A stretch of DNA of 64,000 nt from Bacillus sp. SLBN-46 (GCF_031453555.1 NZ_JAVIZM010000001.1:1929001-1993000), one strand, 5' to 3'. Positions 20,283 to 29,162 are shown, counted from the stretch's first letter. Made by a program: numbers and translations. The notes: a model not told the origin generated them from the sequence alone.

Positions 20283-21656
20283 ATGGCAACAGTCGCGTTT
20301 CATACACTTGGATGTAAAGTGAACCATTATGAAACTGAAGCAATTTGGCAGTTGTTTAAACAAGAAGGCTACGAGAGAGTGGAATTTGAATCCATCTCCG
20401 ACGTATATATTATTAATACATGTACAGTAACCAATACAGGCGATAAGAAAAGCCGTCAAGTGATTCGTCGTGCTGTAAGAAAGAATCCTGATGCGGTTAT
20501 TTGTGTAACAGGTTGTTATGCTCAAACATCGCCTGCAGAAATCATGGCTATCCCAGGTGTTGATATTGTTGTAGGTACACAAGACCGTGTGAAAATGCTT
20601 GAATATATTGAGCAATATAAAGCAGAACGACAACCTATTAATGGTGTTGGGAATATTATGAAGAATCGAGTGTATGAAGAGCTAGATGTTCCTTCTTTTA
20701 CTGATCGAACACGCGCATCTTTAAAGATTCAAGAAGGCTGTAATAATTTCTGTACTTTCTGTATTATTCCCTGGGCAAGAGGGTTGATGAGATCACGGGA
20801 TCCAAAAGAAGTCATTCGTCAAGCGCAGCAGCTAGTGGATGCTGGGTATAAAGAAATCGTGTTAACAGGTATTCATACTGGCGGTTACGGAGAAGACATG
20901 AAGGATTATAACCTTGCTTTGCTGCTCCATGATTTAGAGGCTCAAGTTAAAGGAATTGAGCGTCTTCGCATCTCTTCCATCGAAGCGAGTCAGATTACGG
21001 ATGAAGTGATTGAAGTCATTAAACATTCAAATATCGTCGTCCGTCATTTACACATTCCATTGCAATCCGGTTCAAATTCTGTCTTAAAAAGAATGCGACG
21101 TAAATATACGATGGAATTCTTTGGAGAAAGACTGGAGCGACTTAAAGAAGTGCTTCCAGGGCTTGCTGTTACTTCAGATGTAATTGTTGGATTCCCTGGT
21201 GAAACAGAAGAAGAATTTATGGAAACATTTAATTTTATTAAAGACCATAAATTCTCAGAATTACACGTATTCCCTTATTCTAAACGTACAGGAACGCCAG
21301 CTGCGCGTATGGAAGACCAAGTAGATGAAGAAGTGAAGAATGAGCGGGTTCACCGGTTGATTTCTCTTTCTGACCAGCTGGCTAAGGAATATGCTTCTCA
21401 ATTTGAGGGCGAAGTATTAGAAGTCATTCCAGAAGAGGAATACAAAGAAGCAGGAGTGACAGGTATGTATGTTGGTTATACCGATAATTACCTAAAAGTA
21501 GTTTTTCCTGCTACTGAAGATATGGTTGGTAAAATTGTAAAAGTAAAAATTACTAAAGCTGGTTACCCTTACAATGAGGGACAATTTGTCCGAGTAATAG
21601 AAGATACGGCATCAGTGAAGGAAGAAGTTTTTACTAAAGAAGAAGCTGCTATTTAA
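20283..21656 (+). CDS. mtaB: tRNA t6A37 methylthiotransferase MtaB
   Basis: 457-residue radical SAM methylthiotransferase that converts t6A37 to ms2t6A37 in tRNAs reading ANN codons. The N-terminal UPF0004 domain begins VAFHTLGCKVNHYETEAI with its three cluster cysteines; the radical SAM motif is CNNFCTFCIIPWARG, and a TRAM-like domain closes the protein. Only 7 bases after rsmE, so probably one operon. LGCKVN and the family neighbours favour MtaB over MiaB. Confidence 0.94.
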   Translation: MATVAFHTLGCKVNHYETEAIWQLFKQEGYERVEFESISDVYIINTCTVTNTGDKKSRQVIRRAVRKNPDAVICVTGCYAQTSPAEIMAIPGVDIVVGTQDRVKMLEYIEQYKAERQPINGVGNIMKNRVYEELDVPSFTDRTRASLKIQEGCNNFCTFCIIPWARGLMRSRDPKEVIRQAQQLVDAGYKEIVLTGIHTGGYGEDMKDYNLALLLHDLEAQVKGIERLRISSIEASQITDEVIEVIKHSNIVVRHLHIPLQSGSNSVLKRMRRKYTMEFFGERLERLKEVLPGLAVTSDVIVGFPGETEEEFMETFNFIKDHKFSELHVFPYSKRTGTPAARMEDQVDEEVKNERVHRLISLSDQLAKEYASQFEGEVLEVIPEEEYKEAGVTGMYVGYTDNYLKVVFPATEDMVGKIVKVKITKAGYPYNEGQFVRVIEDTASVKEEVFTKEEAAI

Positions 21657-21681
21657 GGACCCATTTGGGTTCTTTTTTTAG
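21653..21681 (+). terminator. Terminator after mtaB
   Basis: AAGGACCC-ATTT-GGGTTCTT with one wobble, followed by T residues. Confidence 0.75.
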
Positions 21682-21780
21682 TTTGAGTAGGGCATACTAC
21701 CTTTAGCAGCAAAAATATTTCTTTCTGAACCACCTAAGAGTGTTTTCATTTCGAAGTGAAATCGGAGGGAATAAAAGCAT

Positions 21781-22455
21781 ATGGCTACGACGAATGTTGC
21801 TGCAATGATAGATCACACTTTGCTAAAACCAGAAGCGACGAAAGAACAAGTAGAGAAATTGTGCCAAGAGGCGATAGAAAATAAATTCTTTTCAGTTTGT
21901 GTGAATCCAGTGTGGGTACGAACCTCGAAGGAATTAGTAAAAAACAGTGGAGTAAAAGTCTGTACTGTTATTGGATTTCCATTAGGGGCATCAACATCAG
22001 AAACTAAGGCATTTGAAACCAAAAATGCGATTGAAAACGGTGCTGATGAAGTTGATATGGTAATTAATATCGGTGCACTTAAGGGCCAAAACGATACCTT
22101 GGTAGAAAGTGATATTAGGGCCGTTGTCGAAGCAGCAAAAGGCAAGGCACTGACTAAAGTGATTATTGAAACAAGTCTCCTAACAAAGGAAGAAAAAATT
22201 CGCGCCTGTGAGTTATCCGTTAAAGCGGGGGCAGATTATGTTAAAACCTCAACAGGATTTTCAACGGGTGGCGCAACGTTTGATGACATTGCTCTTATGA
22301 GTAAAACGGTGGGGCCTACGATTGGAGTCAAGGCATCCGGTGGTGTAAGAAGCACAGAGGATGCGCAAAAAATGATTGAAGCAGGCGCTACAAGAATCGG
22401 TGCAAGTTCAAGTGTGGATATAATAAAAGGACTCACAGTTACCTCAGCATACTAA
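21781..22455 (+). CDS. deoC: Deoxyribose-phosphate aldolase
   Basis: 224-residue class I aldolase splitting 2-deoxyribose 5-phosphate into glyceraldehyde 3-phosphate and acetaldehyde. Conserved segments [26 protein letters not shown] and VIIETSLL are visible, and the Schiff-base lysine lies in [19 protein letters not shown] precedes the ATG. In B. subtilis 168 the main deoC is elsewhere with nupC/pdp; here it stands alone after mtaB. Confidence 0.95.
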   Translation: MATTNVAAMIDHTLLKPEATKEQVEKLCQEAIENKFFSVCVNPVWVRTSKELVKNSGVKVCTVIGFPLGASTSETKAFETKNAIENGADEVDMVINIGALKGQNDTLVESDIRAVVEAAKGKALTKVIIETSLLTKEEKIRACELSVKAGADYVKTSTGFSTGGATFDDIALMSKTVGPTIGVKASGGVRSTEDAQKMIEAGATRIGASSSVDIIKGLTVTSAY

Positions 22456-22482
22456 AAAGACGGCCTAAAACGCCGTCTTTTC
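22454..22482. terminator. Bidirectional terminator between deoC and the Na/Pi transporter
   Basis: AAAAAGACGGC and GCCGTCTTTT pair across CTAAAAC, lying between convergent genes. Confidence 0.88.
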
Positions 22483-22483
22483 T

Positions 22484-23416
22484 TTATATTTTAGGCTGTC
22501 TGTCATGAAAAAATAAAATCATTTTTCCAAATTTCTCTGCAAAAGGTAAGACTAGTAACGATGTGGCAATATTAAAAATCACACTTATATGTGCTAACTG
22601 AACCTCGATGCGACTTGCCAGCAGGTTGGCATGCTCATTAAGCATGGGTATCAGCGGAATAAACAACAAGACCCCGAAGACATTTAACCAAACATGTGCA
22701 AATGCTGCCAATCGGGATTCTTTACCGCCACCTATAGAAGCGATCACTGCTGTAATACATGTACCAATATTAGCACCAAGCACAATCGCGATTCCAGCAT
22801 CAAGCTGTAACAAACCAGCTGTTAAAAAGCCCATGGCAATCCCAGTCATGGCTGTACTTGATTGGATAATAGCTGTAATGATTGTCCCTGTTAATAAACT
22901 TAAAAAGATATGATCATTAATAGATAAGATAAAGTTATGAATGAAGTTCATGGATGTTAATGGTTGTGCCAGTAGTTCAAAACCCTTCATGGCCGTAAAC
23001 ACAGAAGCAATCCCAAAAAGAAGCATCCCAATACTTCGAGCCTTTTTGTTTTTAAATAATATTAGGAATGCCCCACTTACAGCTATTGGTACTAAAGCTG
23101 CATCAATATTAAAGGTAATAAGTTCTGTCTTAAAGGTAGTCCCAATATTGGTTCCAAGAATAATTCCAATCGACTGAGGAAAGGTCATGATTCTTGCAGA
23201 AATTAATCCGATCGTAATAACCATTACTGCTGAGCTGCTTTGTAAAAGGGCCGTAATAAATGTGCCTGTCAGCATACCTTTTAATGGTGAGCTGGTTAAC
23301 TTGATTAGCCACGATTTTAGTTTGTTAGCTGATAAATTGAATAAGCCAAATCTTATTATTGTCATTCCAAAAATAAATATTAAAATACAAAGAATAAATA
23401 ATAATATGTATAGCAT
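22484..23416 (-). CDS. yqeW: Na/Pi cotransporter family protein (YqeW-like)
   Basis: 310-residue polytopic membrane protein with two copies of the PF02690-type repeat, each carrying the QSSSA/QSST signature (LLQSSSAVMVITIGL and IIQSSTAMTGIAMGF) and a GANIGT/GTNIGT loop. The family imports phosphate with sodium, though some members act on other solutes or have no shown transport. It lacks the C-terminal PhoU domain found in longer relatives. GAGGGGGG precedes ATG 23416. The product matches B. subtilis YqeW in size and position. Confidence 0.88.
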   Translation of the reverse strand: MLYILLFILCILIFIFGMTIIRFGLFNLSANKLKSWLIKLTSSPLKGMLTGTFITALLQSSSAVMVITIGLISARIMTFPQSIGIILGTNIGTTFKTELITFNIDAALVPIAVSGAFLILFKNKKARSIGMLLFGIASVFTAMKGFELLAQPLTSMNFIHNFILSINDHIFLSLLTGTIITAIIQSSTAMTGIAMGFLTAGLLQLDAGIAIVLGANIGTCITAVIASIGGGKESRLAAFAHVWLNVFGVLLFIPLIPMLNEHANLLASRIEVQLAHISVIFNIATSLLVLPFAEKFGKMILFFHDRQPKI

Positions 23417-23548
23417 GTTTTAGGCCCCCCTCACCTCATTGTATGGTCATTGCCAAAGGGACATGCCACTTTTCAATGGAAAAAGGGACAGACCTTCATC
23501 AATTTCTTAAAAATTTTAAAAAGCATGTTCTATCAACAAGAAATTCAG

Positions 23549-23577
23549 TTGACCTTGTTTCAAGGTTATATTATAAT
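23549..23577 (+). promoter_or_regulatory. SigA promoter of rpsU-yqeY with a palindromic spacer
   Basis: TTGACC (23549-23554), 17-base spacer, TATAAT (23572-23577). The end of the -35 and the spacer contain ACCTTG-TTT-CAAGGT, a perfect inverted repeat, and CAAGGT occurs again just after the -10 at 23580. Confidence 0.82.
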
Positions 23578-23633
23578 TGCAAGGTACATGGATTGAATGT
23601 AAGTGTGTTGTGTTTCGGAGGGAGGGAAAGAGA

Positions 23634-23807
23634 ATGTCTAAAACCGTCGTTCGTAAAAACGAATCGCTTGAAGATGCTCTTCGTCGCTTCAAACGTACAG
23701 TATCAAAAACTGGTACTTTGCAAGAGGCAAGAAAGCGCGAATTTTATGAAAAGCCAAGTGTTAAACGTAAGAAAAAGTCTGAAGCAGCTAGAAAACGTAA
23801 GTTTTAA
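23634..23807 (+). CDS. rpsU: 30S ribosomal protein S21
   Basis: 57-residue, strongly basic protein beginning [20 protein letters not shown], diagnostic for S21, with a Lys/Arg-rich tail. S21 sits near the anti-Shine-Dalgarno end of 16S rRNA and affects initiation. GGAGGGAGGG precedes ATG 23634; longer in-frame starts run through the leader and are not used. It is followed after 15 bases by yqeY. Confidence 0.97.
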   Translation: MSKTVVRKNESLEDALRRFKRTVSKTGTLQEARKREFYEKPSVKRKKKSEAARKRKF

Positions 23808-23822
23808 GAGAGGGTGTAATAC

Positions 23823-24266
23823 ATGAGTCTTCTCGAGCGTTTAAATAATGATATGAAACAAGCGATGAAAAACAAGGAAAAAGACAAACTCTCAGTCATT
23901 CGGATGGTTAAAGCTTCGTTGCAAAATGAAGCTATTAAGCTTGGAACAGAGCTTCCCGAAGATGCAGAGTTAACGGTCCTTTCTCGCGAAGTAAAACAAC
24001 GCAAAGACTCCCTCCATGAATTTGATAAGGCTGGTCGTGAAGATCTAGTTGAGAAATTGCGTACAGAGTTGGCAATTGTCGAACTGTATTTACCGAAACA
24101 GCTTTCAGAAGAAGAGCTGTCTGAGATTGTAACAGAAACAATTTCAGAAGTCGGTGCAAAATCAAAAGCGGAAATGGGAAAAGTGATGGCTGCTATCATG
24201 CCTAAAGTTAAAGGTAAAGCAGACGGATCGCTTGTAAATAAACTTGTACAACAACACCTTTCATAG
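23823..24266 (+). CDS. yqeY: YqeY family protein (GatB/YqeY domain)
   Basis: 147-residue protein with the helical domain shared with the tail of GatB, the tRNA-dependent amidotransferase subunit. The first half is a helical bundle ([27 protein letters not shown]) and the second contains the conserved [11 protein letters not shown] and [21 protein letters not shown] segments. The family is thought to interact with tRNA, but its role is not established. Cotranscribed with rpsU. Confidence 0.92.
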   Translation: MSLLERLNNDMKQAMKNKEKDKLSVIRMVKASLQNEAIKLGTELPEDAELTVLSREVKQRKDSLHEFDKAGREDLVEKLRTELAIVELYLPKQLSEEELSEIVTETISEVGAKSKAEMGKVMAAIMPKVKGKADGSLVNKLVQQHLS

Positions 24267-24277
24267 TATTCTGACAC

Positions 24278-24310
24278 AAAGATCGATGGCTTTCAGCTAT
24301 CGGTCTTTTT
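24278..24310 (+). terminator. Terminator after yqeY
   Basis: AAGATCGATGGC pairs with GCTATCGGTCTT (wobbles), loop TTTCA, then T residues. Confidence 0.8.
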
Positions 24311-24323
24311 ACATATATATTTA

Positions 24324-24349
24324 TGAAACTTTTTACATGTTAAAACGTA
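24324..24349 (+). promoter_or_regulatory. SigW-type promoter of the nfeD-floA-yqfB operon
   Basis: TGAAAC (24324-24329), exactly 16 bases rich in T and A, CGTA (24346-24349). This fits the SigW consensus TGAAAC-N16-CGTA, and the orthologous B. subtilis operon yqeZ-floA-yqfB belongs to the SigW envelope-stress regulon. Confidence 0.88.
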
Positions 24350-24389
24350 ATAAGTAGAGTCAGGATGAAAGGGAGAGAGGGGGATATGA

Positions 24390-25022
24390 ATGATCGCATT
24401 TCTTACTGACCCGATTGTTGTAACGGTTCTGTTAACGATTGCTGGAGTTGGAATCGTCTTAGAGCTATTTTCACAGAAATTTGGTATCGCTGGTTTCATT
24501 GGGGTAGCTGCACTATTGCTATTCTTTTATGGGCATTTTCAAGCAGGGCTGGCTGGATACGGGACATTAACCCTATTTGTAGCAGGAATCCTTCTTATCT
24601 TCTTAGAGTTCTTTCTACCGGGAGCTGTTTCTGGTACCCTTGGCGTCGCTGCATTAATTTTAAGCCTTTTTTTAGCTGGGGAAGATGCCCTCCAAATAGG
24701 AGTCTCTATTTTAATTGCCTTGTTCGTTTCTATAAGCGTTTTCTTTATTATGATAAAAGTACTTAACAAAAAGCTTGTTCTCTTTAATAAAATGGTACTA
24801 TTCGAGACAGCGAGGAAAGAAGATGGGTATGTTTCTAATGTGAACCGTACAGACCTGTTAGGAATGGAGGGTAAAGCATTGACCATTCTTCGACCGGCAG
24901 GGACTGTTATCATTAATAACGAAAGAATAGATGTGGTAAGTGAAGGCGGTTTCATCGAGCAGAATGCAAAGGTAACAGTCATTAAGGTAGAAGGAGCCCG
25001 AATTGTTGTAAGAGAAGTATAA
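24390..25022 (+). CDS. NfeD family membrane protein, short form
   Basis: 210-residue protein with about four to five membrane helices in the first 130 residues and a C-terminal OB-fold NfeD domain (LLGMEGKALTILRPAGTVIINNERIDVVSEG, shown in part). The B. subtilis counterpart YqeZ is about twice as long, with an N-terminal ClpP-like serine protease domain. Here a TGA stop immediately precedes the ATG in frame (24387-24389) and a SigW promoter and terminator occupy the upstream DNA, so the protease domain is truly absent. NfeD proteins pair with flotillins, in line with floA next door. An AAGGGAGAGAGGGGG stretch serves as ribosome binding site. Confidence 0.88.
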   Translation: MIAFLTDPIVVTVLLTIAGVGIVLELFSQKFGIAGFIGVAALLLFFYGHFQAGLAGYGTLTLFVAGILLIFLEFFLPGAVSGTLGVAALILSLFLAGEDALQIGVSILIALFVSISVFFIMIKVLNKKLVLFNKMVLFETARKEDGYVSNVNRTDLLGMEGKALTILRPAGTVIINNERIDVVSEGGFIEQNAKVTVIKVEGARIVVREV

Positions 25023-25043
25023 AAAATGAAGGGGGTATTTAGA

Positions 25044-26033
25044 ATGGTAGGTAGTGGAACAATTTTTATTATTGCTATTGTCATTATTGCACTTATCTTT
25101 TTAGGGATATTATTATCATTTGTCCCTGTTATGCTGTGGATTTCAGCACTGGCAGCCGGTGTTCGAATCAGTATCTTTACATTAGTTGGAATGAGGCTAA
25201 GAAGGGTAACCCCGAGCAGGGTCGTTAACCCTCTAATAAAAGCACATAAAGCAGGCCTCAATGTTACAACTAATCAACTAGAAAGTCATTACCTAGCTGG
25301 TGGAAATGTGGATCGGGTCGTAAATGCTCTTATAGCTGCCCACAGGGCAAATATAGAATTATCATTTGAGCGCTGTGCAGCAATTGATCTTGCAGGTCGT
25401 GATGTGCTAGAGGCCGTTCAAATGAGCGTTAACCCGAAAGTCATTGAAACACCATTTATTGCGGGTGTTGCGATGAATGGTATTGAGGTTAAAGCGAAGG
25501 CAAGAATTACTGTTCGTGCTAATATTGAGCGACTAGTTGGTGGGGCAGGGGAAGAAACCGTCGTTGCTCGTGTTGGTGAAGGGGTGGTCTCTACCATTGG
25601 TTCATCAGATAGTCACAGTAAGGTACTTGAGAACCCTGATCTTATTTCACAAACAGTCCTTTCCAAAGGACTTGATGCAGGTACAGCGTTTGAAATCTTA
25701 TCGATCGATATTGCTGACGTTGATATCGGTAAGAATATAGGTGCTGAACTTCAAACAGAACAGGCGGAAGCGGATAAAAAAATTGCACAAGCGAAAGCAG
25801 AAGAACGCCGAGCGATGGCAGTAGCTCTAGAACAAGAAATGAAAGCCAAGGTTCAGGAAATGAGAGCCAAAGTAGTGGAAGCAGAAGCAGAGGTCCCTCT
25901 GGCAATGGCAGAAGCACTTAAGTCTGGTAATATCGGTGTAATGGATTATATGAACATTAAAAATATTTCTGCTGATACAGATATGAGAGGATCCATCGGA
26001 AAAATAACAGGTGAGAAAAAAGACGACCAATAA
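25044..26033 (+). CDS. floA: Flotillin-like protein FloA
   Basis: 329-residue membrane-associated scaffold of functional membrane microdomains. One N-terminal hydrophobic hairpin (about residues 5-40), then the PHB/SPFH-like domain and a C-terminal helical EA-repeat region ([19 protein letters not shown], then [20 protein letters not shown]) that drives oligomerisation. ATG 25044 with AAGGGGG 9 bases upstream is preferred to the ATG at 25026. Second gene behind the SigW promoter, matching B. subtilis yqfA. Confidence 0.95.
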   Translation: MVGSGTIFIIAIVIIALIFLGILLSFVPVMLWISALAAGVRISIFTLVGMRLRRVTPSRVVNPLIKAHKAGLNVTTNQLESHYLAGGNVDRVVNALIAAHRANIELSFERCAAIDLAGRDVLEAVQMSVNPKVIETPFIAGVAMNGIEVKAKARITVRANIERLVGGAGEETVVARVGEGVVSTIGSSDSHSKVLENPDLISQTVLSKGLDAGTAFEILSIDIADVDIGKNIGAELQTEQAEADKKIAQAKAEERRAMAVALEQEMKAKVQEMRAKVVEAEAEVPLAMAEALKSGNIGVMDYMNIKNISADTDMRGSIGKITGEKKDDQ

Positions 26034-26063
26034 CCCACTTTAATTAAAAAAGGAGGGTAGGAT

Positions 26064-26522
26064 TTGGAAACGATACTATTCTTAATCATTGTCGGCGTGA
26101 TCTCAACAATCTTTGGTAAAACAAAAAGCACCCAAGGAAAGTCACGAAATAAGCCTTTTTCCGTAGGTAACATGAAAGATATTCGAACGCTTTTTGATGA
26201 ATATACCAATGAAAAACCAAGAGAAACCTTCTCCGTTGAAACGAAGACACATACAGAAGTGCCGCAAAACTTAATAAAAAATCTTGAAAAAGAATATGTT
26301 CAAGTGAGGCAAGAGTCAGAAGCTAGTCGTACTAGAATGGCAGTAACTCGGCAACAGGCTGAACGAGTGATAGCCCCTACTACGAAAGTGAACCAGCAGG
26401 AAAAAACTATCCCTGTTGCTTTAGAAAATCCAGATGCGAATACGATTGTTAATGGAATCATTTGGTCAGAAATTCTTGGTGAACCGCGCGCAAAAAGACC
26501 TTATTTTTCAAAAAGAAGATAA
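26064..26522 (+). CDS. yqfB: YqfB-like protein of the floA operon
   Basis: 152-residue protein of unknown function. A single N-terminal hydrophobic segment (about residues 3-18, ILFLIIVGVISTIFG) suggests a membrane anchor; the rest is charged and probably soluble. The third gene of the SigW operon in B. subtilis is yqfB and this one holds the same place. The start is a TTG preceded by AAGGAGGG. I assign the name by position; similarity could not be tested. Confidence 0.65.
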   Translation: METILFLIIVGVISTIFGKTKSTQGKSRNKPFSVGNMKDIRTLFDEYTNEKPRETFSVETKTHTEVPQNLIKNLEKEYVQVRQESEASRTRMAVTRQQAERVIAPTTKVNQQEKTIPVALENPDANTIVNGIIWSEILGEPRAKRPYFSKRR

Positions 26523-26571
26523 ATAGATTAGATTAAAGCAACATGTGTATCTAAATAGAAAAAATTGTGCT

Positions 26572-26621
26572 AGAACCCCCTTTCTTTTCATAAATATGAG
26601 ATGAAAGGGGGTTCTTTTTTT
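26572..26621 (+). terminator. Strong terminator whose 3' arm contains the yqfC ribosome binding site
   Basis: AGAACCCCCTTTC (26572-26584) and GAAAGGGGGTTCT (26603-26615) form a perfect 13-bp stem with an 18-base loop, followed by seven T (26615-26621) that end exactly at the yqfC ATG. The 3' arm GAAAGGGGG is also the only ribosome binding site for yqfC. Confidence 0.85.
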
Positions 26622-26924
26622 ATGGCAAAAAAATGGGCCGGGCGGGTTCGAAACTGGATGGCTACTAAAATGGATCTTCCTCAAGATGTCATGATGGATT
26701 TGCCGCGAATAACGATGATAGGACAAATTCATATATATATAGAAAACCATCGCGGCCTTCTGGCATTTTCTGATAAAGAACTCCGATTGTTGTTAAAGCA
26801 AGGTCAATTATTAATAAAAGGCAAATCTTTTGTTATTAAAACAATCTTACCTGAAGAAATTTTACTCCAAGGAAAAATTGATCAGGTGACTTATATATCA
26901 GATAACCCGGGAGGTACAAAATGA
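26622..26924 (+). CDS. yqfC: Sporulation protein YqfC
   Basis: 100-residue YabP/YqfC family protein, mother-cell expressed (SigE regulon) in B. subtilis. DLPQDVMMDLPRITMIGQ and HRGLLAFSDKELRLLLKQG are the recognisable family segments. ATG 26622 gives the family start MAKKWAGR; an earlier in-frame ATG at 26601 lies in the loop/arm of the upstream hairpin. Its ribosome binding site is paired in that hairpin, so reading depends on where transcription starts. Overlaps yqfD by 4 bases. Confidence 0.9.
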   Translation: MAKKWAGRVRNWMATKMDLPQDVMMDLPRITMIGQIHIYIENHRGLLAFSDKELRLLLKQGQLLIKGKSFVIKTILPEEILLQGKIDQVTYISDNPGGTK

Positions 26925-28114
26925 AGAACCAGTGGATAGAATTTTTTTATGGCAGGGTTACCGTTAGAGTTTCAGGAAAGGGGCTTGAGCGGTTTATAAA
27001 TGTGTTAATAAGAAATGGTCTACATATTTGGAATGTAAAACGTCATGGTACTGAGACCATAACATTTAAGATGAGACTTCAGGACGCTCTCCGAATCAGA
27101 AAATTTGCCAGGAAAAGTGAATGTACTATCTCTTTTTTACAGCGAAATGGTGCGCCTTTCCTATTACGGAGATTGTTAAAGAACAGCGGCTTCTTAATTG
27201 GAGCAGCTACTTTTTTACTCCTTATATTCCTTCTGTCAAATGTCATTTGGGGAATTGAGATTAAGGGGGCAAAACCAGCGACAGAGTATCAAATACGCAA
27301 AGAATTGGACAAGATGGGGGTAAAAATAGGTAAGGTCCAATTTTTTGTAGATAATGTGGAAGGGATTCAAAGAAAATTAACGAATAATATTGGTGCGTTA
27401 ACATGGGTCGGTGTGGAACTAAAAGGGACAACCTATCATCTTCAAGTAGTTGAAAAAAATGAGCCCAAAAAACCTGAGGTTCTGTCTCCACAAAATTTAA
27501 TTGCTAAAAAGAAGGCTATTATTGTAAAAATGTTTATTGAAGAAGGCCAAAAGATTGTAGACATTCATGATCATGTGGAAGCAGGACAACTCCTCGTTTC
27601 TGGTGCGTTTGGACAGGAAGAGAGTCCGAAATTGGTGGCAGCAAAAGGGGAAGTTTGGGGTGAAACCTGGTATAAGAGCCACGTTGAATTGCCGCTAGTC
27701 AGTAACTTTAAAGTATATAATGGTAAGGAAAAACAAAAGCACTCCCTCTTGCTTTGGAATATGAAAGTGCCTATTTGGGGTTTTGGAAAGCCGGAGTTTA
27801 AAGAATATGAAACGGAGGAGAATACACATAAAATCCATTTTTTAAGATGGGAATTACCTATTTCTTACGTAAATACAACGTTGCGTGAACGGGAGGAAAT
27901 TACTCGAACCAATACGGTTAAACAGGCTGAGGAAATTGCGTTAGAAATGGCAAAAAAAGAAATAAAAAGTCACTTAGATGAAGATGCTATTATAAAAGAT
28001 GAAAAAATTTTACACAAGGCAAATGAAAATGGTAAAGTTATACTAGATATTCATTTTAAGATAATTGAAAATATTGCGGTCGGACAACCAATTTCCAAGG
28101 AGACTCCTGAATGA
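26921..28114 (+). CDS. yqfD: Sporulation protein YqfD
   Basis: 397-residue membrane protein needed for efficient sporulation in the YqfD family. A basic N-terminal domain (about 80 residues) is followed by one membrane helix (about residues 92-110, NSGFLIGAATFLLLIFLLSN in part) and a large extracytoplasmic part. The ATG overlaps the yqfC stop, and the stop overlaps the phoH start (both ATGA), so the three genes are translationally coupled. Molecular role unknown. Confidence 0.92.
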   Translation: MKNQWIEFFYGRVTVRVSGKGLERFINVLIRNGLHIWNVKRHGTETITFKMRLQDALRIRKFARKSECTISFLQRNGAPFLLRRLLKNSGFLIGAATFLLLIFLLSNVIWGIEIKGAKPATEYQIRKELDKMGVKIGKVQFFVDNVEGIQRKLTNNIGALTWVGVELKGTTYHLQVVEKNEPKKPEVLSPQNLIAKKKAIIVKMFIEEGQKIVDIHDHVEAGQLLVSGAFGQEESPKLVAAKGEVWGETWYKSHVELPLVSNFKVYNGKEKQKHSLLLWNMKVPIWGFGKPEFKEYETEENTHKIHFLRWELPISYVNTTLREREEITRTNTVKQAEEIALEMAKKEIKSHLDEDAIIKDEKILHKANENGKVILDIHFKIIENIAVGQPISKETPE

Positions 28115-29079
28115 CAGAAAAATTAACTACTATAAATGTTCAGCTAGAAAATCCGGCAGAGGCCATTACGCTTCTCGGTAATTCAGACCAAAACTTAAAA
28201 ACCATTGAACAAGAGCTTGGTGTATCCATTATTACAAGAGGAGAATCTGTAAGCTTGTCAGGTGATGAAGAGAAGGTTACGATGGCAGGAGAAATTATTG
28301 ACAGATTAATCTTTGTTATTCGTAAGGGTATTAACATCAGCCAAAGAGATGTTTTATACGCCATTCAAATGGCGAACAAAGGAACGCTTGATTACTTTGT
28401 TAATTTATATGACGAAGAAATTGGGAAAAACGTTAAAGGTAAAACCATTAGAATTAAAACGCTTGGACAAAGACAATATGTACAGGCTATTAAGAAAAAT
28501 GACCTTGTTTTCGGGATTGGACCGGCTGGGACCGGGAAAACCTATTTAGCCGTAGTTATGGCTGTTAACGCGCTTCGAAATGGTAACGTCAATAAAATCA
28601 TCCTAACAAGACCTGCTGTTGAGGCAGGAGAAAGTCTTGGCTTTCTACCTGGGGACTTAAAGGAAAAGGTTGACCCTTATTTGAGGCCACTATACGATGC
28701 GCTTAATGATATATTGGGCGTAGAACATACTCAAAGATTAATTGAACGGGGAACCATTGAAATAGCTCCATTAGCATACATGAGGGGCCGTACATTGGAC
28801 GACGCCTTTGTTATTTTGGATGAGGCGCAAAATACAACTCATGCACAAATGAAGATGTTTTTGACTAGACTTGGTTTTGGTTCCAAAATGGTAATTACAG
28901 GTGACCAAACCCAAATTGACTTGCCAAAGGGTGCTAAATCTGGGCTAATTGTCGCAGAAGAGATATTACAAAATGTGAATGGTATTTCCTTTGTGTTTTT
29001 AGAACAAAGTGATGTTGTACGTCATCCGTTAGTTGGTAAGATCATTCAAGCCTATGAAAAGATAGTTAATCAAAAGTAA
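28111..29079 (+). CDS. phoH: PhoH-like ATPase
   Basis: 322-residue P-loop ATPase. An N-terminal KH-like part precedes the helicase-like core with Walker A GPAGTGKTYLA (about residue 137), FVILDEAQNTT (Walker B) and ITGDQTQIDLP. Family members are RNA-helicase-like ATPases, often near ybeY, as here three genes on. It is not obviously phosphate-regulated in Bacillus. Coupled to yqfD by an overlapping start. Confidence 0.94.
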   Translation: MTEKLTTINVQLENPAEAITLLGNSDQNLKTIEQELGVSIITRGESVSLSGDEEKVTMAGEIIDRLIFVIRKGINISQRDVLYAIQMANKGTLDYFVNLYDEEIGKNVKGKTIRIKTLGQRQYVQAIKKNDLVFGIGPAGTGKTYLAVVMAVNALRNGNVNKIILTRPAVEAGESLGFLPGDLKEKVDPYLRPLYDALNDILGVEHTQRLIERGTIEIAPLAYMRGRTLDDAFVILDEAQNTTHAQMKMFLTRLGFGSKMVITGDQTQIDLPKGAKSGLIVAEEILQNVNGISFVFLEQSDVVRHPLVGKIIQAYEKIVNQK

Positions 29080-29082
29080 GCA

Positions 29083-29118
29083 AGGGGATAAACCATAAGG
29101 GTTTATCCTCTTTTTTTT
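29083..29118 (+). terminator. Terminator after phoH
   Basis: GGATAAACC / GGTTTATCC stem followed by eight T. Confidence 0.88.
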
Positions 29119-29133
29119 CATTAAACGTGAAAG

Positions 29134-29162
29134 TTGCCAGAAAAACTGTTATCATTTTACAT
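29134..29162 (+). promoter_or_regulatory. Possible SigA promoter of pgpH-ybeY-dgkA
   Basis: TTGCCA (29134-29139), 17-base spacer, TTACAT (29157-29162), directly after the phoH terminator and 80 bases before pgpH. Confidence 0.45.

Noticed and set aside
22484..23423. Plus-strand frames inside the Na/Pi transporter gene
   Set aside because: Antisense shadows with no start signals; the minus-strand gene has the family repeats.
24539..25261. 240-codon antisense frame across nfeD and floA
   Set aside because: Shadow of two hydrophobic-coding genes on the plus strand; no start signals.
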